Assembly: GCA_947174915.1 (NCBI GenBank) | Contig: CAMWKV010000002.1 | Coordinates: forward strand, 1-46,538 | Direction of reading: 5' to 3' | Length of the DNA stretch: 46,538 nt | Source: an uncultured Porphyromonadaceae bacterium | Lineage (GTDB): Bacteria; Bacteroidota; Bacteroidia; Bacteroidales; Muribaculaceae | In this document: in pieces, positions 27,656 through 36,303 of the stretch | Layout: the number at the start of each line of letters is the position of its first letter | How positions within the stretch are numbered: the first letter of the stretch is position 1 | Translations under genes and position numbers: made by a program | The notes under the pieces: model-generated | The model's input: only the letters and a program-made list of their open reading frames with translations | What the model was told of the DNA's origin: nothing | The model's database searches: none

Positions 27656-28932
27656 TGTTCAGCAGGAGTTATTCCGTCGATTGTTACTGTGGAGGCGGTG
27701 GCACCGCTGATATCGGTGACGCTTTTCTGTAGTTCGATTTCAGAGGGGACTACGAAGGGGTTGAAGTCATCGCCGGAGTTGTTGGTGTCGGCGAGAACGA
27801 TTCTGTCACCGTCTTTGGCCAGAAACTTGCGGCGTACGGAGTGGAAGTAGCGTGTCTTGTCGTTGTTGATGGTACCGCAGTAGGTGTAGCCGGAGTCAAG
27901 ACTCGGGTCTGTCACATTCCACTGGTAGTTGCTTTCGATCGAAAGATTCACTACATCCACCACCATGTCGTTGGGCAGCCAATAGCCGCGCTTGGTCATG
28001 GGAAATGCTCCGGCGACAGTGATATTCTCATAGTCTACAGTATAATAGTGCGCTGCCATGAAAGCGTCCTTACCTTCGGGTATGCGTGCGAGGCCATAGG
28101 CCTTGAATCCGCGGTCGTGGAGCTGCCATATAGTCTGTGTGTAGCAGTACCATTTGTCAAGGTTCGGCACAGCAGGATTGTCTATGTCGGTGTACATAGG
28201 GCTGGTGCTCACGTCGTACCATTCAAAGTCGGCATGGCTCAGATCAAGCGAATTGGGGTTGATGGTGCGGTGATCGATGGCAATGTCGGCGATGAGGAGA
28301 GACTCGCCCGGCGCCACGGGATAGTTCTTGCCGCTGCCGGGGATGGCGTAGAGCGCATCCACACTTACTGCGCTGTTGATGATGTTTGGCTCGTAGTTGA
28401 ATTTCTCAGTGGTAAGAAAGAGCGACTCGAATATCACCAGTCCGTCGGCGTATATCACATGGTCTGTGTTGTTATAGAGCTTGAAATACTGGTCGCCGTT
28501 GTAGCTATTACCGCTCGTCTGTAGCGTGCCGGTGAAGAATATCTCGCTGATTATGAGGTCGTCGGTCTCTACAGTAGCATAGGCAGGCAGTGATACCGTA
28601 GTAGGTGCGCTGATGGTGACGGACGATACAGAAGCATGGATGGCTACCTCAGGAGCGCCGTCGAGCGTGGCTGTGCCATCGTAGCGGATGGTGTACAGGC
28701 CGGGGCTGACAGATACTGTAGCGGCGTAGCTGCCGTTGCGGGTGATGTCGATAGTGTTGCCCGTAGAAAGATTAGTGATGTGGAACGTCGAACTCTCAGC
28801 AGCATGTCCGCTGAATTGCTCAGGAAGTTCTACAACTATTTTGATGTCTACGGAGCTTGCCGCCGGCACATCATCGGAGCACGACAGCAGTGGCAGTGTG
28901 AAAAGGAGTATGAGAAGTCGGATATATTTCAT
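27652..28932 (-). CDS. DUF4876-like lipoprotein
   Basis: LLILLFTLPLLSCSDD lipobox; LIISEIFFTGTLQTSGNSYNGDQYFKLYNNTDHVIYADGLVIFES (lamin-tail-like motif). ATGA overlaps on both sides. Confidence 0.75.
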   Translation of the reverse strand: MKYIRLLILLFTLPLLSCSDDVPAASSVDIKIVVELPEQFSGHAAESSTFHITNLSTGNTIDITRNGSYAATVSVSPGLYTIRYDGTATLDGAPEVAIHASVSSVTISAPTTVSLPAYATVETDDLIISEIFFTGTLQTSGNSYNGDQYFKLYNNTDHVIYADGLVIFESLFLTTEKFNYEPNIINSAVSVDALYAIPGSGKNYPVAPGESLLIADIAIDHRTINPNSLDLSHADFEWYDVSTSPMYTDIDNPAVPNLDKWYCYTQTIWQLHDRGFKAYGLARIPEGKDAFMAAHYYTVDYENITVAGAFPMTKRGYWLPNDMVVDVVNLSIESNYQWNVTDPSLDSGYTYCGTINNDKTRYFHSVRRKFLAKDGDRIVLADTNNSGDDFNPFVVPSEIELQKSVTDISGATASTVTIDGITPAEQ

Positions 28933-31706
28933 CAGAGTGTGAAGTTTAGTTCCATGCCGAAATATGCCTCAGAGTTGCGGCGCACTTTCAGGCCATTGGA
29001 AGTATAGTCGGGAAGATAGTCAATAATACGGTTGACGAATGCCGATACGCGAAGCCATCGACCTATTGTCTTGGTAGCTTTCAGGTTAACGTAGAGTGCT
29101 GTCGGGATTGTATAGGTGTCGAAGAGCCCGGGGTTGTAATACTTCAAGAGGTACTTGAGCATGGGATCGTTCGCGGCGGCATCGTCGTAGGGATGGAGCT
29201 GTCCGTCCTCCGAACTCAGATAAGCTGTAGGCCGGCCGTCCTCGGTGAGGCGACGGGTCTTGACGTACCACATACACTGTAGCGTGGTGGTGAATACCAG
29301 TCCGAGACGCGGCAACTGAGTGTCGAACATGAAGTTGGTGTTGAACTGCGTATTTATGCGGCCGTCGGCGGTGTCGTAGAGTCCCACATAGTGATCCGAT
29401 ACCGATACGCCGTCCACAACATCGGTAACAGGTTCGAATAGCATCATCGAGTTGGAGTATCGCGTTCTGAACCATGCACCGGTGACGGTCAGCGCCGTTG
29501 CTACCGGTTTCCAGCGTGCTGTGTTGAGTGTGAATTCGATACCTTTCTTGTCAATGGTCGAGCCATTCTCGGCGCGGCGGAAGGAACGCAGGATGGAGGT
29601 GTCGCGGTACGGCAGACTTTCAAGCGAGGGAGGACCGGTCAGGCTGCCGGGGGCAATGCCGGATGGGTCATAGAGGCGATAGTCGTAGTTGCCGTAGATG
29701 GTAGAGTAGCGGAATCCGTCGCCCATGTGTTCCTGAAAGTAGGTTACCGACAGTTTGTTAGCACCCACCTGGGCTCCGAAACGCAGCTCCCATTTCTGAT
29801 TGCGTGCCGGACGCAGTGCGTAGTTGGTGGCATCGTTGATGTAGGTGCGGATGTTGACGCGCGAATTCTCTGTCGGATTGGCGGTATCGTAGTAGTTGAG
29901 CTGGAGTATGTCCAGGAAGGCCTCTTGCGGGAAAAGGTAGTCCGCAGTGGGCATACGGGTATTCAGACCGTAGCCGCCGGCTATCTGAAGCTCGGCCTGG
30001 CGTGAGCCGAGGTCGAAAGCCGGGAAGCGCCACACGGCGTTGACACGAGGGTCGAGGTAGGGGCGGCCGGAGATGTAGTAGCGTTTGTCAAGTCCGGCCA
30101 GGGCCGTGAGGTGAACACCTGCCTGTACCTCAAGTGTATTGGCTCCAATTGGTGCGGTGAGAGCATCCTCGAAGAAAGCACCGGCAACATTGAGTGCCGG
30201 TATGTCGCTGAACGCACGCGGACGCGATGTCCACGAGCCGCTCAGAGGTTTGTCAAGGTCGTACACCTGGCCGCGACCGTAGTTCTTACTCAGCGTCCAG
30301 TCGGCGCCCAGTTTGTAGTGCTGACGCGCACCCTGCCACGATGGTATGGCGCCGGAGAGGCGCACCTTGCCGTAGATGCTTACGGGCTTGCCCTCTGCCA
30401 GGTAGTCAGCTATGTATTCGCCGAGGATGTAGTGTCCGTCGTGTACACCGGCGGTAGTAGTCGACGGGGCTACGGTGGCGCGCATAGGCGCTACTTGCAG
30501 GTGGCGCTCAAGGCGGTCGTCGGCGTACGATGCCGAGAAATTGACATCAAGATTCTCAAGCCACGACAGTTTCTCAAAGTTGAGACTCAGCCCAGATGTG
30601 AAGGATGTCTCCTTGTGGTCGGACTTGTACTCGTCGATTTTCGTGAGCGAGAGGTCGGGGTCAACTTTAGATTTGTCGATGGTGGCGGTGAAATCTCCGG
30701 CAATGTTCCAGTCGATGTTCACGTCGCTTGTGCGCCAGTGTAGCGAAGAACGCACGGAGGCTGTAATGCGTTGGAAATTCTCGAGATTGTCGCGAGGATC
30801 TATCTTGCTGTCGAACCACCCTATATCGAAATTGAGCGTGTTCGTCTTGCTCGGGCCCACGAGTATGCCTTTGCCGGCGTATAACAGTTTGCTGAATCCG
30901 TCCGCTTTGAATCGTGCAGTCCATGGCGTAGCGCTGCGGCGCCGCTTGATGTTCACCATGCCGCTGGACAGATTGCCGTACTCCGCCGATGGGATGCCGC
31001 GGACGATTTCTACGCTCTCTATGTTGTCTGTCGATAGCGAACGCATATCCACGCCTCGATTCAGCGATGTGCGGCCATTGGCGGCTGTGGTGCCGATAGA
31101 CTGCATGTTGGCGTCGGTACTTATCGGCGCGCCGTCGACGTTGAATAGTGTGCCGAGCGAGGATATATCATAGTCGGGATTGTCGGACGACAGTGTGCCT
31201 GTGGCTGAGAGGTTGCCTGTCTCTCGCAGTTTGATGGTGTTGACGCCGCCCATATTCGGGTTCTGCGAGATATTGCCGGGCATGAGTTCGAGCAGGTCGG
31301 TGAAACTCGATGGCTGGAGGTGCTGCATGGCGGCACGGTCGATACGTGAGGCACTTGTCGGTCCCTGCGACTCCTGAGCGGTCACGACCACTTCGCTCAG
31401 CACATTCTCAGCCGATTGCATCCGTATGATGAGATTCATATCCTTCGAGCCTACGGCGATAGCCTGTTCGTAAGGCTTGAAACCCACATAGGATGCCTTG
31501 ATGATATAGTCGCCCGGACGAAGATCGAGGGTGAATACACCGTCGAGGTCGGTCTGTGTGCCTATATTAAGTGGTGATATTGCGATGGCGCATGCCGGCA
31601 GAGGACTGTCGTCGCTCATGTCAAGTACGACACCGGTTATTACCGTCGCATAACTTGCGATGGTCGCCAAAAGGTAGGATAATGATAGTAATAGCCGTCT
31701 TTTCAT
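28932..31706 (-). CDS. TonB-dependent receptor with N-terminal carboxypeptidase-regulatory-like domain
   Basis: Start reassigned to ATG 31706 (MKRRLLLSLSYLLATIASYA). GVVLDMSDDSPLPACAIAISPLNIGTQTDLDGVFTLDLRPGDYIIKASYVGFKPYEQ, plug region with SVEIVRGIPSAEYGNLSSGMVNI, C-terminal barrel ending YFGMELNFTL. Confidence 0.94.
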   Translation of the reverse strand: MKRRLLLSLSYLLATIASYATVITGVVLDMSDDSPLPACAIAISPLNIGTQTDLDGVFTLDLRPGDYIIKASYVGFKPYEQAIAVGSKDMNLIIRMQSAENVLSEVVVTAQESQGPTSASRIDRAAMQHLQPSSFTDLLELMPGNISQNPNMGGVNTIKLRETGNLSATGTLSSDNPDYDISSLGTLFNVDGAPISTDANMQSIGTTAANGRTSLNRGVDMRSLSTDNIESVEIVRGIPSAEYGNLSSGMVNIKRRRSATPWTARFKADGFSKLLYAGKGILVGPSKTNTLNFDIGWFDSKIDPRDNLENFQRITASVRSSLHWRTSDVNIDWNIAGDFTATIDKSKVDPDLSLTKIDEYKSDHKETSFTSGLSLNFEKLSWLENLDVNFSASYADDRLERHLQVAPMRATVAPSTTTAGVHDGHYILGEYIADYLAEGKPVSIYGKVRLSGAIPSWQGARQHYKLGADWTLSKNYGRGQVYDLDKPLSGSWTSRPRAFSDIPALNVAGAFFEDALTAPIGANTLEVQAGVHLTALAGLDKRYYISGRPYLDPRVNAVWRFPAFDLGSRQAELQIAGGYGLNTRMPTADYLFPQEAFLDILQLNYYDTANPTENSRVNIRTYINDATNYALRPARNQKWELRFGAQVGANKLSVTYFQEHMGDGFRYSTIYGNYDYRLYDPSGIAPGSLTGPPSLESLPYRDTSILRSFRRAENGSTIDKKGIEFTLNTARWKPVATALTVTGAWFRTRYSNSMMLFEPVTDVVDGVSVSDHYVGLYDTADGRINTQFNTNFMFDTQLPRLGLVFTTTLQCMWYVKTRRLTEDGRPTAYLSSEDGQLHPYDDAAANDPMLKYLLKYYNPGLFDTYTIPTALYVNLKATKTIGRWLRVSAFVNRIIDYLPDYTSNGLKVRRNSEAYFGMELNFTL

Positions 31707-31718
31707 GATTGTAGACCG

Positions 31719-31726
31719 CAAATTTA
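31719..31726 (-). promoter_or_regulatory. -7 element of the TonB receptor operon
   Basis: Minus strand TAAATTTG 12 nt upstream of the ATG; -33 is only a partial match. Confidence 0.4.
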
Positions 31727-31785
31727 CGAAATAATTTGGCGTCAAGCAATACTCACGATTAAGTATTTGTGTCACGCTTGCACTG

Positions 31786-32586
31786 TCACGCCTGCACTGT
31801 CAGGCCGAGGGTGAGGACGCTGATAGATGCCGGCCTGGCGCCGCTGAGGCTGATAGCGTGCGCACATTCGAACATGCTCGCACCCGTGGTGAACACATCA
31901 TCGACGATAGCGACGTTGAGTCCGTCCAGTTCTTGCGGATGATTCACACGGATACTACTCTGGAGGTTGCGGCGTCGTTCGCTGCCGCTCATGTGTGTCT
32001 GCGACGTGTGCCGGCGCACAGCTTCGAGGTTGTCACCTACCGGGATGCCGAGCTCCTCCGACAGTCCGTCGGCGATATAGTCGGCCTGGTTGAACGTGCG
32101 CGACAGCCACTTGCGCCAGTGCATGGGCATAGGCAGCAGCACATCTATATCCTTCAGTTCTACACCACCATCCGGGATACGCCTCGGAGCATCGGCAAGC
32201 ATCTCCAGGGCGAAGTAGCGAGCCATACGACGCGCCAGCTCGGGTTGCTCGTGGTACTTCGCACGACGTATGATTTCGGCTGCCGGGGACGAGGGATTAT
32301 AGTAGTACCAGGAAGCCAAAAAACCCGGCGGGGCAATGGCATTGTTGACAGCCTCGGCAAGTCGTCGCGATGAGTGCGGCACGAGCCACAGATAAGTACG
32401 CGGCAAGGTAGCAAGACACCTCAGACATACTTGTCGCTCGCCATGTTTCAGTGATTCGCCGCATACAATACACCCGTTGCCGATAATTGACAGTACTTGC
32501 TCGTCGAATATCTGCAGGATGTCGCGCATCAGACCACGGATACCATGATATATCCCTCCGCTCGACGATGAAGTATTGCGGGACAT
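31786..32586 (-). CDS. ComF-family phosphoribosyltransferase-like protein
   Basis: GNGCIVCGESLKHGERQVCLRCL (zinc finger), FNQADYIADGLSEELG…RRHTSQTHMSGSERRRNLQSSI…LDGLNVAIVDDVFTTGASMFECAHAI (PRPP-binding loop). Confidence 0.92.
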   Translation of the reverse strand: MSRNTSSSSGGIYHGIRGLMRDILQIFDEQVLSIIGNGCIVCGESLKHGERQVCLRCLATLPRTYLWLVPHSSRRLAEAVNNAIAPPGFLASWYYYNPSSPAAEIIRRAKYHEQPELARRMARYFALEMLADAPRRIPDGGVELKDIDVLLPMPMHWRKWLSRTFNQADYIADGLSEELGIPVGDNLEAVRRHTSQTHMSGSERRRNLQSSIRVNHPQELDGLNVAIVDDVFTTGASMFECAHAISLSGARPASISVLTLGLTVQA

Positions 32587-32656
32587 AGCTCGGCAAGGGC
32601 TCGCTTGATGATTGAAATCAGAATCTTTGGCGGGGTTTAAAGCCTCAGCTTTCTAC

Positions 32657-33304
32657 TCAGAGCATCTGTAATATGTCACTGAGTGAGAGCCCGACGAAAT
32701 TGTCAATGAGTGCATCGGCACGCCCTTCGAGCGACTCGCGCGAATTGGTGGTGGCAAGAGCCACGACGCGTGCTCCGGCGGCCTTACCGGCTTCTATGCC
32801 GGCGAAGGAATCCTCGAAAACGATGCAGTCCTCAGGTGCCACGCCGATTGCTTCGGCACCCTTGAGGTAGGGTTCGGGATGCGGCTTGGAGTGTGTCACG
32901 CACGAGTCCGTGATAAGCGCTGCGAAACGGCTCATGAAGTCCGAATTGGAGCGGCCTATGCGCTCCATTTTGTCATCGCCGCTGGAGGTGACGATGGCAG
33001 CCGGCACATTTGCGGCGGCAAGACTGTCCAGAAAATCCATCACGCCCTCAAAGACAGGGTAGTCCATCGATTCTTCGGATTCTCGCAATAGTTCTACAAC
33101 CTTCGGCTGTACCTCCGGGTCGGGAAAGTATGTACTCAAGATGCGAGGCAGAGTGTTGCCTTTGATAGCATGCGCGAAATTATCGACGCCGGTAGGATAG
33201 ATGCGATCGATATCATTCCAGATGCGGGTGTATATAGTTTCGGTGTCAAGCAGTACACCATCGAGGTCGAAAAGTATTCCTTTGGGGATGAATTGTGTGC
33301 TCAT
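32657..33304 (-). CDS. HAD-superfamily hydrolase (beta-phosphoglucomutase-like)
   Basis: Start reassigned to ATG 33304. GILFDLDGVLLDTETIY, AIVTSSGDDKM, KPHPEPYLKGAEAIGVAPEDCIVFEDSFAGIEAGKAAGARVVAL. Confidence 0.93.
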   Translation of the reverse strand: MSTQFIPKGILFDLDGVLLDTETIYTRIWNDIDRIYPTGVDNFAHAIKGNTLPRILSTYFPDPEVQPKVVELLRESEESMDYPVFEGVMDFLDSLAAANVPAAIVTSSGDDKMERIGRSNSDFMSRFAALITDSCVTHSKPHPEPYLKGAEAIGVAPEDCIVFEDSFAGIEAGKAAGARVVALATTNSRESLEGRADALIDNFVGLSLSDILQML

Positions 33305-34068
33305 TTCTCGAGTTCTTTCCAAGTGAATGCGGCAGAGATAGCTCGCTTGTCGGGGGCCGCCACCATCTCGCACATGTCAGTCATGGTACCGTCCTCCCTG
33401 CGGCGGCGAAGCTCTATTTCCTCGTCATAGTAGCACTCATGATGGAAAATGATGTCGAATCGGGAGGGAAAGTAACGGTCGTAGTGCTCCAGCGACCACT
33501 GATTCATCAGCACCTCGATGTACCGCACGGTGTTGACGTGGCGGTTGAAGTCAAGGTCGCAGTATTTGAAGCGATAGAAGGATGTCTCACAGTCGCCCTC
33601 GAGTGCCTTCATTTGTGGCGTGGGGGCTATGGGGCATTCCAGCGGCGCAGTGGGGAAGAGGGACATGTCGAATTTCGACAACGGTGCCATGCGGCGTGTA
33701 GCGTAGTCGATGGCAACCCATACTGTGCGGGCGTAGCCGAGCACCTCGCCGCCGGGAGCCGTGATGGCGAAGTTGCGCAGACTGAAGAATTTGTTCGTTG
33801 ATTCAATCCACGTAGTGAGGCAGTAGTGTTCATTGATGCGCGGGAAGCGGCTCATCTCCAGCGTCAGACGGCTCAGAACCCAGCCGATGTTGTGCTTTAT
33901 CAGCGCGTCGTAGCCTATGCCAAGTTCGTTGGCATGTCTGGTGGCCGACTCTATCACTCGCTCCACCATGAGGGTGAGCGGCATTATGCCCTGAGCATTG
34001 CTCTCACCGGCGGTGAGGATATAGTCGCGGCTATGTTCGGTGTGTATGTCTGTTGCTGTGTGTGTCAT
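33301..34068 (-). CDS. Acyl-ACP thioesterase
   Basis: Double hot-dog pattern: NIGWVLSRLTLEMSRFPRINEHYCLTTWIESTNKFFSLRNFAI, and CDLDFNRHVNTVRYIEVLMNQW (DxNxHxN motif). 4-nt overlap with the HAD gene. Confidence 0.88.
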   Translation of the reverse strand: MTHTATDIHTEHSRDYILTAGESNAQGIMPLTLMVERVIESATRHANELGIGYDALIKHNIGWVLSRLTLEMSRFPRINEHYCLTTWIESTNKFFSLRNFAITAPGGEVLGYARTVWVAIDYATRRMAPLSKFDMSLFPTAPLECPIAPTPQMKALEGDCETSFYRFKYCDLDFNRHVNTVRYIEVLMNQWSLEHYDRYFPSRFDIIFHHECYYDEEIELRRRREDGTMTDMCEMVAAPDKRAISAAFTWKELEK

Positions 34069-34086
34069 GTTAGTGCAACGCGCCTC

Positions 34087-34839
34087 TTATTTGAAAAGTT
34101 CCTGCGCTCGTGTCAGTCGTTCGGTCGTGCCTATATCGGCCCAGCGGAATGGAGGCTCAGGCGTATAGCGGCGTATAGCGCATCCGCGCCGGCAGTTATC
34201 CAGGTAGAAATCCATGATACCGAAGGGATGCAGTCGCTCGCCGCAGTAGCTGTTGATTGCGGCCATCGTGTGGCGGTAGATGCAGTGCAGCCCGTCGAAA
34301 GCTGCCGGAGTGTAGTCTGCCGGATTGATACCGTCCGGACGTACGGCACCGGTGGCGGTATTCGTCCAACCACGCAGCATACGCTCGTCGTCGAAGAGCA
34401 ACATTCGCCCTGTACGGCGAGCGATGTCGGCGAAGATTGCGGCGTCCACGCCCTCGGCGCAGGCGCAGAGCCCGGCTATGGATATGTCGGTGAGGATGTC
34501 GGCGTTGTGCACCACCACCGGCTCGTCCTCGGCAAGACAATCGTCGAAGAGTCCGTCGCGGTATATCTTGGCGATGGCACCGCCGGTGTCGAGCAGCTCG
34601 TCGCTCTCGTCGCTCACGATGATGCGTGCGCCGCAGGGATGTGTGGCAAGCCAGTCCTTCACCTGGTCGGCGAAGTGGTGGACATTCACCACGATGGAAT
34701 CAGCTCCGGCAGCGACGAGCCGACGAAGCACGAAGCCCAGCGCCGTGTCTTGCCCCACAGGAGCAAGCGCCTTGGGGTGACTGTCGGTGAAGGGCTTGAG
34801 GCGGCTACCTATGCCGGCAGCGAAGACTATAGCTTTCAT
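34087..34839 (-). CDS. Sugar-1-phosphate nucleotidyltransferase, MurU-like
   Basis: Start at ATG 34839: MKAIVFAAGIGSRLKPFTDSHPKALAPVG (NTP_transferase signature). ATGA overlap with the AmgK-RapZ gene. Confidence 0.85.
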   Translation of the reverse strand: MKAIVFAAGIGSRLKPFTDSHPKALAPVGQDTALGFVLRRLVAAGADSIVVNVHHFADQVKDWLATHPCGARIIVSDESDELLDTGGAIAKIYRDGLFDDCLAEDEPVVVHNADILTDISIAGLCACAEGVDAAIFADIARRTGRMLLFDDERMLRGWTNTATGAVRPDGINPADYTPAAFDGLHCIYRHTMAAINSYCGERLHPFGIMDFYLDNCRRGCAIRRYTPEPPFRWADIGTTERLTRAQELFK

Positions 34840-36302
34840 TGCTGTGTCTCGGTAGTTTCCTCTCCTTCCGTCTCTATTCTCGGCTTGAAGGTCTGCTCGA
34901 TATCCTGCTCGCGATGTACGAGTTCTACGGTCACGTTGAATTTCTTCGATATGTGTTCTGCCGTATGCTGTGCGCAGTACACCGAGCGGTGCTGACCGCC
35001 GGTACAGCCGTAGCATATCATCAGATTGGTGAATCCGCGCTCGATGTATCGCTTCACCGACGCATCCACGAGGGCGTAGCAGTGGTCGAGGAAGTCCAAT
35101 ACCTCGCCGTCTTCTTCGAGGAACTGTATCACATTGCTGTCCAGTCCGGTGAAGGGTTTGTAGCGTTCGTACTTACCGGGATTGTTGATGGCACGGCAGT
35201 CGAAGACGAAACCGCCGCCGTTGCCCGACGCATCGTTGGGGATACCTTTTTTATAGGCGAAACTGAGCACGCGCACGGTCAGTTGTTTCTTGTTGAGCAG
35301 GTCGGAGAACTGTTTCATTTCCACCAGGTTGTTCAGCAGTTCATTGAGGTACGGGTATTCGTGGTATGGCTCACGGAGGAGAGCCTTGAGGTTGGCGATA
35401 GCGTAGGGTACACTCTGCATGAAGTGGGGCTTCTTCTCGAAGTAGCCGCGGAAGCCGTAGGCACCGAGTACCTGCAGCGTGCGGAAGAGCACGAAGTGAC
35501 GCAGGCGCGAGATGAACTCCGCCTCTTCCACATGCACATATTTGTTGACGGCGTCGAGGTATTCCATGAGCAACTCTCTGCGCAGGCCATCAGGGATATT
35601 GGCCTTGGCCTGCCACAGAAATGAGGCCACATCATAATAGAAGGGACCTCGCCGTCCTCCCTGGAAGTCGATGAACCACGGCTCGCCGTCGCATATCATC
35701 ACATTGCGGCTCTGGAAGTCGCGGTACATGAATGTGTCAGACGAACTTTCCATCAGCACCTTCGCCATTTTCTGGAAGTCATCTTCGAGACGGTCCTCAA
35801 GGAATTCCAGCCCGGTAGCCTTCAGGAAGCAGTACTTGAAGTAGTTCAAGTCCCACATGATAGTACGTTCGTCGAATTCCGTAGCAGGATAGCACTTGGA
35901 GAAGTCCATACCGCGGGCGCCGGCGAACTGTATGTCCGGCAGCCTGCGGATTGTCTTCGTGAGCAGCTCCTTCTCCTCGGTAGAAAACAGTCGCGTCAGT
36001 CGCCCCTTCTCAATTTCCTTGAAGAGGATGGTGTCACCGAGGTCCGTCTGCAGGTAGGCCATCCGGTCGTCGCTGACAGCCACTACGGTAGGGACGGGAA
36101 GGCCCTGCTCCTTGAAGTGACGCGCCATGTAGACGAAGGCGTCATTCTCTTCGCGCGAGGTGCCCAGGACACCAATGAGGCTTCCGGCTTCCGGCGATGT
36201 CAGACGGTAGTAGCGGCGGTTAGAGCCCGACAGGGGCATTTCGGTGACAGTCGCCGGCTCGTGGCCGGTGACTTCGGTATAGAGGCGAGCGAGTGTCTTC
36301 AT
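34836..36302 (-). CDS. Fusion of AmgK-like sugar kinase (APH fold) and RapZ C-terminal domain
   Basis: N-terminal kinase YRDFQSRNVMICDGEPWFIDFQGGRRGPFYYDVASF; C-terminal VRVLSFAYKKGIPNDASGNGGGFVFDCRAINNPGKYERYKPFTGLD…VKRYIERGFTNLMICYGCTGGQHRSVYCAQHTAEHI (RapZ GCTGGxHRSV motif). Confidence 0.9.
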   Translation of the reverse strand: MKTLARLYTEVTGHEPATVTEMPLSGSNRRYYRLTSPEAGSLIGVLGTSREENDAFVYMARHFKEQGLPVPTVVAVSDDRMAYLQTDLGDTILFKEIEKGRLTRLFSTEEKELLTKTIRRLPDIQFAGARGMDFSKCYPATEFDERTIMWDLNYFKYCFLKATGLEFLEDRLEDDFQKMAKVLMESSSDTFMYRDFQSRNVMICDGEPWFIDFQGGRRGPFYYDVASFLWQAKANIPDGLRRELLMEYLDAVNKYVHVEEAEFISRLRHFVLFRTLQVLGAYGFRGYFEKKPHFMQSVPYAIANLKALLREPYHEYPYLNELLNNLVEMKQFSDLLNKKQLTVRVLSFAYKKGIPNDASGNGGGFVFDCRAINNPGKYERYKPFTGLDSNVIQFLEEDGEVLDFLDHCYALVDASVKRYIERGFTNLMICYGCTGGQHRSVYCAQHTAEHISKKFNVTVELVHREQDIEQTFKPRIETEGEETTETQQ

Positions 36303-36303
36303 G

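Noticed and set aside
34161-34180. Exact 10-bp tandem repeat GCGTATAGCG x2
   Set aside because: Within the MurU-like coding sequence and short. Could be chance; no frame disruption.
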